From positions 1 to 64,000 of the forward strand of contig NZ_LZIL01000035.1 of NCBI RefSeq assembly GCF_001667075.1: a stretch of 64,000 nucleotides of DNA, written 5' to 3'. The stretch comes from Mycobacterium sp. 852014-52450_SCH5900713 (GTDB lineage Bacteria > Actinomycetota > Actinomycetes > Mycobacteriales > Mycobacteriaceae). Below are positions 41,411-50,016 of this stretch, one piece after another. The position numbers and the translations under genes are program-made. Positions within the stretch are counted from its first letter, which is position 1; every line of letters begins with the position of its first letter. The notes below the pieces were generated by a model. The model searched no databases. It was not told the origin of the DNA and saw nothing but the letters and a program-made list of their open reading frames with translations.

Positions 41411-42907
41411 TTAAGGCATGATGACGGTCCGGCTGACCGGTTCGGCGGCGGCCTGCCGGCTGGACAGTCCACGAAGCAGTGAACTGAGTAAGGCATCACG
41501 GGTTTCGCGGGGATCGATCAATTCGTCGAATCCCAGATGTTCGGCCGAGCGATAGGACGCCTGCAGCTCGGCGTCACGCAGCTTCGCGGCGATGTCCTCA
41601 CCGGCATGCGTCGCCCGGCCCAGCGCGGCGGCGCTCATGGCGCCCATGGTCGCGCCCGGATAAGCGAAGGTCGCGCTCTGGTGATCGAAACCCAACAGCG
41701 ACATGACCATCGAGCCGAATCCGTATGCCTTGCGCAAAGTGACGTGCAACTTGACCGTGGTCGCCGCCGTCTGCGCGGCGAACATCCGCGCACCGGCGCG
41801 CAGCACGCCGCTGCGCTCGGACCGACTACCTGGCAGCATGCCGGGGTTATCGGCGAGGAACACGATGGGCAGATGGAAAGAGTCGGCCACCATGATGAAA
41901 TGTGCCGCCTTGTCCGCCGCGTCGGCGTCGATGGAGCCCGCGAGCACGTTGGGCTGGTTCGCGACAACCGCGACCGGGTGGCCACCGAGATGGGCCAACG
42001 CGCAGATGATCGCCTTGCCGTACTGCGGCTGGACTTCGAACCAGTCGGGCCGGTCGAAGACCACGTCCAGCACGGCACGCATGTCGTAGACGCGGCGGTT
42101 GTCGCGAGAGACGATGTCGAGTAGTTCGGGCGTCGCACGTGGCTCGCTGTCCCCGTCCGGCGGCAACTGCGCCGGGTACGACCACGCGCTCGGCGGGAAG
42201 TACGACAGGTAGCGCCGAATATCGTCGATCACGGCTTCGTCGTCGTCGGCGACGTTGTGGATCACGCCGCTCGGCACGGCGGTGCCGGGGCCGCCGAGGT
42301 CCTCCTTCGAGATCTCTTCTCCGGTGGACTCTTTGACGACCGGCGGTCCGGCGGTGAAGATCGCGCCCTGAGCGCTCATGATCCGGAAGTCGCAGACCGG
42401 GGCGACGAGGGCGCCGTGTCCGGCCGAGGGGCCGAGTACGGCGGCGACGGTCGGTACCCGGCCCGAGCACTGCGCCTGGGCGAGCAGGTCGGTTGGGGCG
42501 CGGCCGTAATGTCCACCGCCAGGGCGAAAGCCGGCGCCTTCGAGCAGCATCACCAGGGGAACCTTGTCGCGCAGCGCGAGTTCGGCGATGCGGTAGCGCT
42601 TGGAGTTGCCTCCGGGTCCGATGCTGCCGGCCATGGTGGTGAAGTCCTCCGAGCCCAGCATCACCGGCGAACCGTTGATCAATCCGGAGCCGACGACCAG
42701 GCCGTCGGCCGCGATGTCACCGCCGACCAGCGTGCCGATTTCGCGGAAGGTCCCCGGGTCGAGGAGGCGCTCGATGCGCGCCCGCGCATCGAGCTTGCCC
42801 TTGCCGCGGTGCTTGTCGAGCCGCTCGGGACCACCCATACCCCACGCGCGCTCGCGGCGCCGCCCGAGATCGTCGAGCGTTTCTCCCCAGTCCTGGGCTT
42901 TCGGCAT
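41411..42907 (-). CDS. Acyl-CoA carboxylase beta subunit (carboxyltransferase)
   Basis: A 498-aa carboxyltransferase of the AccD/PCC-beta family with two crotonase-like halves: LVMLLEGAGFRPGGGHYGR with AQGAIFTAGPPVVKESTGEEI in the first, and IVFLADNPGMLPGSRSERSGVLRAGARMFAA with LRKAYGFGSMVM in the second. It transfers the carboxyl group from biotin to an acyl-CoA. No biotin carboxylase or biotin carrier gene is present in the window, so it must borrow one or be a decarboxylating/hydrolysing variant. Convergent with the F420-type gene and divergent from 43046. Confidence 0.88.
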   Translation of the reverse strand: MPKAQDWGETLDDLGRRRERAWGMGGPERLDKHRGKGKLDARARIERLLDPGTFREIGTLVGGDIAADGLVVGSGLINGSPVMLGSEDFTTMAGSIGPGGNSKRYRIAELALRDKVPLVMLLEGAGFRPGGGHYGRAPTDLLAQAQCSGRVPTVAAVLGPSAGHGALVAPVCDFRIMSAQGAIFTAGPPVVKESTGEEISKEDLGGPGTAVPSGVIHNVADDDEAVIDDIRRYLSYFPPSAWSYPAQLPPDGDSEPRATPELLDIVSRDNRRVYDMRAVLDVVFDRPDWFEVQPQYGKAIICALAHLGGHPVAVVANQPNVLAGSIDADAADKAAHFIMVADSFHLPIVFLADNPGMLPGSRSERSGVLRAGARMFAAQTAATTVKLHVTLRKAYGFGSMVMSLLGFDHQSATFAYPGATMGAMSAAALGRATHAGEDIAAKLRDAELQASYRSAEHLGFDELIDPRETRDALLSSLLRGLSSRQAAAEPVSRTVIMP

Positions 42908-43015
42908 GCCTCTGTCCTACCTCATGGATGGTTCGTCTGGCGAGCAGGCCCGGTGCCGGCGACCCGCCGCGCCCGGCTACGCCGCGCTTGCGGTCGCTAC
43001 GTCTGCAGGGTCACA

Positions 43016-43034
43016 TACTGGATTGCTTACTGTA
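43016..43034. promoter_or_regulatory. Dyad operator, copy F of the shared 19-bp motif
   Basis: TACTGGAT-TGC-TTACTGTA matches 13 of 16 arm positions. It sits 11 bases before the ATG at 43046, a position that would block transcription of a leaderless or short-leader message, and 108 bases from the divergent carboxyltransferase start. The adjacent TTAC-T-GTAA and GTAA-AG-TTAC elements overlap its right half. Confidence 0.55.
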
Positions 43035-43045
43035 AAGTTACCCGC

Positions 43046-44065
43046 ATGCCCGACGCCGCCCGCCTCAAGGTCGACGGGGGCATCCCCAATCAACTCGCCC
43101 GGGTGACCGATGCGGCGGTCGCCCTGGAACGCGACGGGTACGACGGCGGCTGGACCGCGGAGACCAGTCACGACCCGTTCCTGCCGCTGCTGCTGGCCGC
43201 CGAGCGCACGTCGCGGCTCGAACTCGGCACCAACATCGCCGTGGCGTTCGCCCGCAACCCGATGATCGTCGCCAACATCGGTTGGGACCTGCAGGCGTAC
43301 TCGAAGGGCCGGTTCATCCTCGGGCTGGGCACCCAGATTCAGCCCCACATCGAAAAACGGTTCAGCATGCCGTGGAGCCATCCCGCGCGCCGGATGCGCG
43401 AGTTCGTCGCCGCCCTGCATGCGATCTGGTCGGCTTGGAAAGACGGCGGGAAGCTGCGGTTCGAGGGCGAGTTCTACACGCACAAGATCATGACGCCGAT
43501 GTTCACCCCGGAGCCGCAACCCTATTCCGCGCCGAGAGTCTTCATCGCGGCGGTGGGCGAGGCGATGACCGAGATGTGCGGCGAGGTCGCCGATGGCCAC
43601 CTGGGGCACCCGATGGTTTCCAAGCGCTACCTGGACGAGGTCACGATGCCGGCGCTGCTCCGCGGCATGCAGCGAACCGGCAGGAGCCGCAGCGACTTTG
43701 AAGTGTCCAGCGAGGTGATGATCGCGACCGGCGAGAACGAGGACGAACTGACGGCCGCCACCGCCGCCGTGCGCAAGCAGATCGCCTTCTACGGGTCGAC
43801 GCCCGCATACCGCAGGGTGTTGGAACTGCACGGTTGGGGAGACCTGCAGACCGAACTGCACCGCCTGTCCATCGCGGGTGAATGGGACGCCATGGGCTCG
43901 CTGATCGACGACGAGGCGCTCGCGGCCTTTGCCGTCGTCGGCCCGGTGGACACCATCGCCGCCGCCCTCAGGGATCGCTGCCACGGCGTCGACCGGGTTC
44001 TGCCCATCTTCTTCAACGCCTCCCAGTCCTGTATCACAGCCGCACTGAAGGAGTTTCGCGAGTGA
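43046..44065 (+). CDS. LLM-class F420-dependent oxidoreductase
   Basis: A 339-aa luciferase-like protein; the frame is open far upstream, but ATG at 43046 (MPDAARLKVDGG) is the first start outside the divergent gene and follows the operator directly. Landmarks are LERDGYDGGWTAETSHDPFLPLLLAAERTS, LELGTNIAVAFARNPMIVANIGWDLQAYSKGRFILGLGTQIQPHIEKRFSMPW, and a C-terminal DRCHGVDRVLPIF. The TQIQPHIEKRF block is typical of mycobacterial F420 oxidoreductases. Translation is coupled to the P450 by a 4-base overlap. Confidence 0.87.
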   Translation: MPDAARLKVDGGIPNQLARVTDAAVALERDGYDGGWTAETSHDPFLPLLLAAERTSRLELGTNIAVAFARNPMIVANIGWDLQAYSKGRFILGLGTQIQPHIEKRFSMPWSHPARRMREFVAALHAIWSAWKDGGKLRFEGEFYTHKIMTPMFTPEPQPYSAPRVFIAAVGEAMTEMCGEVADGHLGHPMVSKRYLDEVTMPALLRGMQRTGRSRSDFEVSSEVMIATGENEDELTAATAAVRKQIAFYGSTPAYRRVLELHGWGDLQTELHRLSIAGEWDAMGSLIDDEALAAFAVVGPVDTIAAALRDRCHGVDRVLPIFFNASQSCITAALKEFRE

Positions 44066-45297
44066 GCACAACCACGGTAGACGAGTCCGCCAACCTGCTG
44101 GCGGACCCTTTGGCCTACACCGACGAGCGGCGTTTGCACGCGGCGCTGACGCATTTGCGCGCCAACGCACCGGTGTCGTGGGTCGAGGTGCCGGACTACC
44201 GGCCGTTCTGGGCGATCACCAAGCACGCCGACATTATGGACATCGAACGCGAGAACATGCTGTTCACCAACTGGCCCCGCCCCGTCCTGACGACAGCAGA
44301 GGGCGACGAGATGCAAGCGGCCGCGGGCGTGCGCACGCTGATCCACCTCGACGACCCGCAGCATCGGGTGGTGCGTGCGATCGGGTCCGACTGGTTCAGG
44401 CCAAAGGCGATGCGGGCGTTGAAGGTTCGCGTCGACGAGCTCGCAAAAATCTACGTCGACAAGATGATGGCCGCCAGCCCTGAGTGCGACTTCGTCCAGG
44501 AGGTAGCGGTCAATTACCCGCTCTACGTGATCATGTCGCTGCTGGGCCTGCCGGAGGCAGACTTCCCGAGGATGCTCAAGCTGACCCAGGAATTGTTCGG
44601 CAGTGACGATTCCGAATTCAAGCGGGGCACCACCAACGAGGATCAGCTGCCCGCCTTGTTCGACATGTTCCAGTACTTCAACGGGGTGACCGAGTCCCGC
44701 CGCGAGCACCCCACCGAGGATCTGGCGTCCGCCATCGCCAACGCCCGCGTCGACGGCGAGCCGCTATCGGACATCGACACCGTGTCGTATTACCTCATCG
44801 TCGCCACCGCGGGGCACGACACCACCAGTGCGACCATCTCCGGCGGCCTGCAGGCGCTCATCGACAATCCCGACCAGCTCGAGCGCCTGCGCGACAACCT
44901 CGATCTGATGCCACTGGCCACCGAGGAAATGATCCGCTGGGTCACCCCCGTCAAGGAATTCATGCGCACCGCCACCGAGGACACCACCGTGCGCGGAGTG
45001 CCCATCGCGGCCGGGGATTCGGTGCTGCTGTCCTACGTCTCGGCCAACCGCGACGAGGACGTCTTCGTCGACCCGTTCCGCTTCGACGTCGGGCGCGACC
45101 CCAACAAGCACCTGGCCTTCGGCTACGGGGTGCACTTCTGCATGGGCGCGGCTTTGGCTCGCATGGAGGTCAACAGCTTCTTCACCGAGCTGCTGCCCAG
45201 GCTCAAATCCATTGAACTGACTGGTGACCCGGAACTCATGGCCACCACCTTCGTCGGTGGCCTCAAACACTTGCCGGTGCGCTACGCGTTGGCGTGA
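44062..45297 (+). CDS. Cytochrome P450
   Basis: A 411-aa P450 starting at GTG 44062 with AAGGAG upstream, overlapping the F420-type gene. The I-helix motif is ATAGHDTTSAT (canonical AGxDTT), ExxR lies in EEMIRW, and the heme loop is FGYGVHFCMGAALAR with ligand C360. It belongs to a different P450 subgroup from the other two in the window (GHDTT and FGYGVHFC rather than GLETT and FAxGxHxC). It probably hydroxylates the same substrate family at another position. The SDR gene follows 49 bases later. Confidence 0.92.
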   Translation: MSTTTVDESANLLADPLAYTDERRLHAALTHLRANAPVSWVEVPDYRPFWAITKHADIMDIERENMLFTNWPRPVLTTAEGDEMQAAAGVRTLIHLDDPQHRVVRAIGSDWFRPKAMRALKVRVDELAKIYVDKMMAASPECDFVQEVAVNYPLYVIMSLLGLPEADFPRMLKLTQELFGSDDSEFKRGTTNEDQLPALFDMFQYFNGVTESRREHPTEDLASAIANARVDGEPLSDIDTVSYYLIVATAGHDTTSATISGGLQALIDNPDQLERLRDNLDLMPLATEEMIRWVTPVKEFMRTATEDTTVRGVPIAAGDSVLLSYVSANRDEDVFVDPFRFDVGRDPNKHLAFGYGVHFCMGAALARMEVNSFFTELLPRLKSIELTGDPELMATTFVGGLKHLPVRYALA

Positions 45298-45346
45298 CCC
45301 AGGAGGCCGTCCCGCCCTGGTTAGACTCCCCGTGGAGGACTAGGCA

Positions 45347-46168
45347 ATGACGCGTAGGACGATTGTCATCACGGGCGCCAGTGACGGAATCGGCGCCGCG
45401 GCGGCCCGCCGGCTACACCGCAGCGGCGCGAACGTCGTAGTGGTCGGACGGACCCAAAGCAAGATTGCCGTCATTGCCGCTGAGCTGAACGCCGCTTACT
45501 TTGCGGCCGACTTCGCGGACCTGTGCCAAGTGCGGGCCCTGGCGGACAAGATCCGCTCGGAATGCCCGCGCATCGACGTACTGGGCAACAACGCCGGCGG
45601 CGTGTTCAGCAAGTTGCGCAACACCGCAGACGGCCACGAGATCACTCTTCAGGTCAACTACCTGGCGCCCTTTCTGCTCACCACCATGTTGCTCGACGTG
45701 CTCGTCGCGTCGCACGCCGTCATCGTCAACACGTCGAGCTCGTCGCAGCGGCTGCTCCGCCACGTCACCCTCGACGATTTCGAAACGACCGCCCGGCGCA
45801 CGCCGAGCACCGCCTACGCGCTGGCGAAACTGGCAAACATCTTGTTCACCAAAGAATTACATCGGCGCTACCACGCCGACGGGCTGTCGGCCGCCGTGGT
45901 GCACCCGGGCTTCGTCAACACCAACATCGGTCACTCGTCGGGCTCACGTTTTCTGACGACCATGCAGCGCACCCCGGTCAGCCGCCTCATCAAAACCCCG
46001 GACCGGGGTGCCGACCAGCTGGTGTGGTTGGCCTCCAGTACGCCCGGCGTCGACTGGGCATCCGGCGAGTACTACGCGAGGGGCAAAGTCGCGAGGGCCA
46101 ACCGCGCGGCCGACGATCCCGTGCTCGCGCGGGAGCTGTGGGATCGCGCCTTGGCCAAGGTCACCTAG
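45347..46168 (+). CDS. SDR-family oxidoreductase, retinol dehydrogenase-like
   Basis: A 273-aa SDR with TGASDGIG (9-16), NNAGG (81-85), the Ser run VNTSSSSQ (about 128-134) and Y157-x3-K161. The SSQR..-YALAKLANILFTKEL pattern is characteristic of the WW-oxidoreductase/retinol-dehydrogenase-like branch acting on hydrophobic alcohols. It lies downstream of the P450 on the same strand, so it may oxidise the hydroxyl introduced by it. Start ATG at 45347 with GGAGGA upstream. Confidence 0.87.
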   Translation: MTRRTIVITGASDGIGAAAARRLHRSGANVVVVGRTQSKIAVIAAELNAAYFAADFADLCQVRALADKIRSECPRIDVLGNNAGGVFSKLRNTADGHEITLQVNYLAPFLLTTMLLDVLVASHAVIVNTSSSSQRLLRHVTLDDFETTARRTPSTAYALAKLANILFTKELHRRYHADGLSAAVVHPGFVNTNIGHSSGSRFLTTMQRTPVSRLIKTPDRGADQLVWLASSTPGVDWASGEYYARGKVARANRAADDPVLARELWDRALAKVT

Positions 46169-46245
46169 CCGCGGCACAGACCGCCGAGCGCCACGCCAGC
46201 ATGGCGGCGCCGAAGCCAGCCGAAAGGCAGCCTGCCTCTGCGTTC

Positions 46246-46282
46246 GATACCAGGTGGTATCTAACCGATACTGAGGAGTATG
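46246..46282. promoter_or_regulatory. Tandem dyad operators before the TetR/YhgE-Pip unit
   Basis: GATACC-AGGT-GGTATC (46246-46261) is a perfect 6-4-6 dyad. GATACT-GAGG-AGTATG (46267-46282), with a perfect ATACT/AGTAT core, repeats it exactly 21 bases downstream, two helical turns away on the same face. Together they overlap the ribosome-binding region of the TetR gene at 46292, so autorepression is likely. They do not match the 19-bp catabolic motif. Confidence 0.6.
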
Positions 46283-46291
46283 CTACTGGTC

Positions 46292-46936
46292 ATGTCGCCT
46301 GTCAAGCCGCCCCGAACCCGCCCCACTCGCGACGAGGTCCGCGACCGGATCCTGGACGCGGCGTCGAAGGTATTCGCCGCCGAAGGGTTCGCCGGTGCCA
46401 CCATCGACGCGATCGGGCAGGCCGCGGGCTTCACCAAGGGCGCGGTCTATTCGAATTTTGAGTCCAAGGACGAACTGGTCCTGGCCCTCCTCGACCGCCA
46501 GTTCGAGCTTCGTGGCGAGCAGATTGCGACAGCGCTGGACAGCAGCGGCGGCGACATCGGCGCGGCCGCACGCGAATTGAGTAGATCGGTGCTTGACACG
46601 GTTCGCGACCATTCCGACTATTACGTGTTGTTCGTCGAGTATTGGCTGCGCGCCCAGCGTGACCCCCAATTGCGCGAGCGCCTCATCGAACGCCGCCGCG
46701 CCGCCGCCGCCGACCAAGCGCTGCACATCGTCAGATCGACCGCCTCCGAGGCGTCGGATCGGGAGCTGGTCGACGTCGCCCAGCTCGTCGTCACGATCAA
46801 CCTCGGTATCGCGATGGAAGAGATCCTGCGCCCTGGGGCCATGAACCCCGATCTGCTCGCGCAGCTGATCACCGCAGCGCTGGAATCGGTCCTGGTTTCC
46901 GCCGAGCAGGGAGGACCTCACCATGGATACAAATGA
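46292..46936 (+). CDS. TetR-family transcriptional regulator
   Basis: A 214-aa TetR regulator. ATG at 46292 (MSPVKPPRTRP) is chosen over ATG 46280, which lies inside the operator and only one base after the GAGGAG ribosome-binding site. The HTH is at about 10-60 (VRDRILDAASKVFAAEGFAGATIDAIGQAAGFTKGAVYSNFESKDELV). It is followed by a helical ligand domain. Its stop lies beyond the ATG of the ATPase gene (14-base overlap), so regulator, ATPase and membrane protein form one operon. It likely senses the molecule exported by that system. Confidence 0.9.
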   Translation: MSPVKPPRTRPTRDEVRDRILDAASKVFAAEGFAGATIDAIGQAAGFTKGAVYSNFESKDELVLALLDRQFELRGEQIATALDSSGGDIGAAARELSRSVLDTVRDHSDYYVLFVEYWLRAQRDPQLRERLIERRRAAAADQALHIVRSTASEASDRELVDVAQLVVTINLGIAMEEILRPGAMNPDLLAQLITAALESVLVSAEQGGPHHGYK

Positions 46937-47600
46937 TGTGCCGGATGCTGAAGCGCCGGTGATCACCGCCCACGGTTTAGGCGTCGACGGCGAGCACGGC
47001 CCCCTCTTCTCGGATATCGATCTCGCGCTCACACCGGGTTTCCACGCGATTCAGATGCCCGGCGGACCTGGCCAGACCACGCTCCTGCTGACGCTCGCGG
47101 GACGTTTCAAGCCGACCCGCGGCACACTGACCGTCCTCGGCGAAACAACCGCGCGCGCCATCCGCCGGCACTGCTCGATCGCGGCCTTCGAAGACATTGA
47201 CGACCTGGAGGAATCGGTGACCGTGGGCACCGTGCTCGCCGAGCAACGCCGGTGGTTGGCGCCGTGGTATTCATCGGTGCCGCTGCAATCGGGGCCGGCC
47301 GAGCTGACCGAGGTTTTCGGCGAAATGCCCGCACCGTCCCCCGACACCTACATCGTTGAATTGTCGGACCTGGAACTGTTCTTGCTGCGAATCACGCTGG
47401 CGTTGCTATCGCATCGTCCGATCCTGGTGGTCGGTGACCTCGAGCAGGTTCGTGACAATTCCCGGCGAGCGATCGCGGCCGACAGGCTCGGCGTGATCGC
47501 GAAGCAGCGCACCGTAGTCGTCGGGGTGACCAACCCGCTTGGCGCGGACGCACCCGACCATGAACTACACGATCACCGCATCGTGACCGGAGAGGACTGA
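46923..47600 (+). CDS. Degenerate ABC-type ATPase homologue
   Basis: A 225-aa protein with the outline of an ABC nucleotide-binding domain (ITAHGLGVDGEHGPLFSDIDLALTPGFHAI, then a P-loop-like turn). The key residues have changed: the Walker A lysine is Gln51 (MPGGPGQTT at 45-53), the signature LSGGQ is LSDLE (147-151), and Walker B reads ILVVGDLEQ with the catalytic Glu position not Glu. ATP hydrolysis is therefore doubtful; nucleotide binding or a purely structural role is possible. It lies between TetR and the YhgE/Pip-like membrane protein, 2 bases before the latter. Confidence 0.75.
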   Translation: MDTNDVPDAEAPVITAHGLGVDGEHGPLFSDIDLALTPGFHAIQMPGGPGQTTLLLTLAGRFKPTRGTLTVLGETTARAIRRHCSIAAFEDIDDLEESVTVGTVLAEQRRWLAPWYSSVPLQSGPAELTEVFGEMPAPSPDTYIVELSDLELFLLRITLALLSHRPILVVGDLEQVRDNSRRAIAADRLGVIAKQRTVVVGVTNPLGADAPDHELHDHRIVTGED

Positions 47601-47602
47601 AG

Positions 47603-49507
47603 ATGCTGGCTGGACTCGCCTTCGGCTCGGAGATCAAACGTTTCGGCCGCAGCCGATTGACGCGCGTGGCCATCATCGTGCTGATGCTGCTACCCCTGGT
47701 GTATGGGGCGCTGTACCTGTGGGCGTTCTGGGATCCCTTCGGCCACACCAACAAAATGCCGGTGGCGCTGGTCAACTCCGACCGTGGCGCCGTCGTGTCC
47801 GGGCAGCAATTCAACGCCGGCGCGGAGATCGCCAAGAGTTTGACCGCGGACGGCGGTTTGGACTGGCACGTCGTGGACTTGGCGGAGGCGCGCAACGGAG
47901 TCGACCACGGCAAGTACTACTTCATGGTCGAGTTGCCGCCGGACTTCAGCGCGGCGATCGCATCACCGGTGACCGGTCAACCCAAGAAGGCCAACCTGAT
48001 CGCCGTCTACAACGACGCCAACAACTACATCTCGACGAGCATCGGTCGCACCGCCATCGGCCAGGTACTCAACGCCGTGTCCAGCCGGATCTCGGGGCAA
48101 GCCGTCAATCAGGTGCTGTCGGTGGTGGTTTCGTCGGGTTCGGGTATCAAGCAGGCGGCCGACGGGGCCGCTCAACTCGATGACGGCGCCGGTCAGCTGG
48201 TAACCGGTCTGGACACCGCCCGATCCGGCTCGGCAACGCTCGCCGCCGGAGCCAAGCAACTCTCAGACGGAATCAACCAAGCCACCGATCCGCTGCTCGC
48301 GGTGACCAAGGCGGTGTCGCAAATCGGCGGCAGCACACAGCAACTGCAACAGGGTGCAACCGCGCTTGCGCAGGCCAACGACCAAATCGGCGCCATCGCC
48401 ACGGCGCAGGATGCAGCCGCAAACTCGCTCTCATCGGTAATCGATCAGCTCTCCGCACGACAGGATCCGCTGGCAAACAACCTACGCGGCATCCAAGACC
48501 AGCTCCGGGGTCACCAGTTCACGCCCCAGATCCGCCAGCAGCTCACCGATGCGCAGAACGCGGCGATCGCCTTGACATCGGGGTTGCGTAGCCCAGGCAG
48601 TCCGCTCGGGTCGGCCCTCGACCAGGTGGGCATCAAGGGGCAGGACCTGACGAACAGGCTCACCCAGCTGCGCGACGGAGCCCAGCAGGTTGCCACCGGC
48701 AATGCCGAATTAGCCAGCGGCATAGCCAAACTCGACGACGGCGCGCGACAACTCATGACGGGGTCTGCCGAGCTGGCGACCAAACTCGCCGACGGGGCCA
48801 AGCAGGTGCCCAACTGGACAACTCAGCAAAAAGATGCGGTCGCCGACACCATCGGTGGTCCGGTAAAACTGGAGGCTTCACACGAGAACGCCGCGCCCAA
48901 CTTCGGCACCGGCATGGCTCCGTTCTTCCTCACGCTCGCCTTGTTCTTCGGTGCCCTGGTGCTGTGGATGGTGCTGCGCCCCTTGCAGAGCCGTGCGATC
49001 GCCGCGGAGGTGCTCGCGATCCGCGTGGTGCTCGCCAGCTATCTACCTGCCGCCGCGATCGCGATATTCCAAGCCATCATCCTTTACTGCGTGGTCCGGT
49101 TCGCCCTCGGCGTGCACGCCGTGCACCCGGCGGCGATGCTGGCGTTCATGATGCTGATTTCCGGCGCATTCGTGGCCGCGACGCAGGCGATCAATGCGCT
49201 TGTCGGTCCCGCGGTGGGCCGGGTGCTGATCATGGCCCTGCTGATGTTGCAGCTCGTCAGCGCGGGCGGCATGTATCCAGTAGAAACCACGTCACGGCCT
49301 TTCCAGATCTTGCACCGATTCGACCCGATGACCTATGGCGTCAACGGACTCCGGCAGCTCATACTCGGCGGCATCGACGCCCGACTATGGCAGGCGATCA
49401 TCGTCCTGGTTGGGATAACGGCTGTCGCACTGGCGATCTCCTGCCTGTGCGCGCGAAGAGACCGGGTCTGGAATCTCAGCAGGTTGATCCCCGCGATCAA
49501 GATGTAG
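47603..49507 (+). CDS. YhgE/Pip-family membrane protein (ABC-2-like exporter)
   Basis: A 634-aa membrane protein. One TM helix at about 20-42 is followed by a large extracytoplasmic region (about 45-445). That region starts with the Pip-type domain (VALVNSDRGAVVSGQQFNAGAEIA) and continues with long Gln/Ala/Asp-rich heptad-like repeats (GAAQLDDGAGQLVTGLDTARSG and similar LxxGAxxL units). Five to six TM helices follow at about 450-620, resembling ABC-2 permeases. Such proteins are predicted drug, toxin or lipid exporters and some are phage receptors. It is encoded with a degenerate ATPase and a TetR repressor. Confidence 0.87.
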   Translation: MLAGLAFGSEIKRFGRSRLTRVAIIVLMLLPLVYGALYLWAFWDPFGHTNKMPVALVNSDRGAVVSGQQFNAGAEIAKSLTADGGLDWHVVDLAEARNGVDHGKYYFMVELPPDFSAAIASPVTGQPKKANLIAVYNDANNYISTSIGRTAIGQVLNAVSSRISGQAVNQVLSVVVSSGSGIKQAADGAAQLDDGAGQLVTGLDTARSGSATLAAGAKQLSDGINQATDPLLAVTKAVSQIGGSTQQLQQGATALAQANDQIGAIATAQDAAANSLSSVIDQLSARQDPLANNLRGIQDQLRGHQFTPQIRQQLTDAQNAAIALTSGLRSPGSPLGSALDQVGIKGQDLTNRLTQLRDGAQQVATGNAELASGIAKLDDGARQLMTGSAELATKLADGAKQVPNWTTQQKDAVADTIGGPVKLEASHENAAPNFGTGMAPFFLTLALFFGALVLWMVLRPLQSRAIAAEVLAIRVVLASYLPAAAIAIFQAIILYCVVRFALGVHAVHPAAMLAFMMLISGAFVAATQAINALVGPAVGRVLIMALLMLQLVSAGGMYPVETTSRPFQILHRFDPMTYGVNGLRQLILGGIDARLWQAIIVLVGITAVALAISCLCARRDRVWNLSRLIPAIKM

Positions 49508-49575
49508 GCAGGCGTTCCGCGTCAACAGTCGACGTTGCATGATGGTGGACAAGCTCTGCAATCGAGAGGAAGCCA

Positions 49576-50016
49576 ATGTTGGGTGTTCACCATGCCGCGA
49601 TCTGCACCGCCGACGTAGAGCGCTCGAAGCAGTTCTGGCGCGACGGCCTCGGACTCGCCGAACTGTTCGACCATACCTTCACCGGGAACTGGCCAGAACT
49701 TTTCGGCGCCAAGACCGACCGGTTGCAGTCGATATTCCTGGGCGATCCCCAGGCGCCCGATACCGGCATCGTCGAACTGGTCGTCTTCGAGGGCGCCGAC
49801 GAGGCGGCCGTGCCTTTCCAGCGTCCGCGGCACGGCTTCTTCCTGCTCTCCCTGCAGCGTGACGTCGACGAGACGCTCGCCAGGCTCGCCGAATTGGGAT
49901 TCGCCGACGGTGTTCATCGAATCACCATGCCGGCTCTGGGCGGAAAGACAGTGCCGATGGCTATCATCACCGCGCCCGATGGCGTCCTGGTCGAGCTGAT
50001 CGGACCGGCGCAATGA
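49576..50016 (+). CDS. VOC-superfamily (glyoxalase-like) protein
   Basis: A 146-aa protein with the paired beta-alpha-beta-beta-beta modules of the vicinal-oxygen-chelate fold: MLGVHHAAICTADVERSKQFWRDGLGL at the start, GIVELVVFEG, HGFFLLSLQRDVDETLARLAELGF and the terminal ITAPDGVLVELIGP. Possible metal ligands are His5/His6, Glu in IVELVVF and Glu in VLVELIG. Family functions include glyoxalase, extradiol dioxygenase and methylmalonyl-CoA epimerase; none can be chosen. ATG at 49576 has GAGAGGAAG upstream; its stop overlaps the SDR start. Confidence 0.83.
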   Translation: MLGVHHAAICTADVERSKQFWRDGLGLAELFDHTFTGNWPELFGAKTDRLQSIFLGDPQAPDTGIVELVVFEGADEAAVPFQRPRHGFFLLSLQRDVDETLARLAELGFADGVHRITMPALGGKTVPMAIITAPDGVLVELIGPAQ

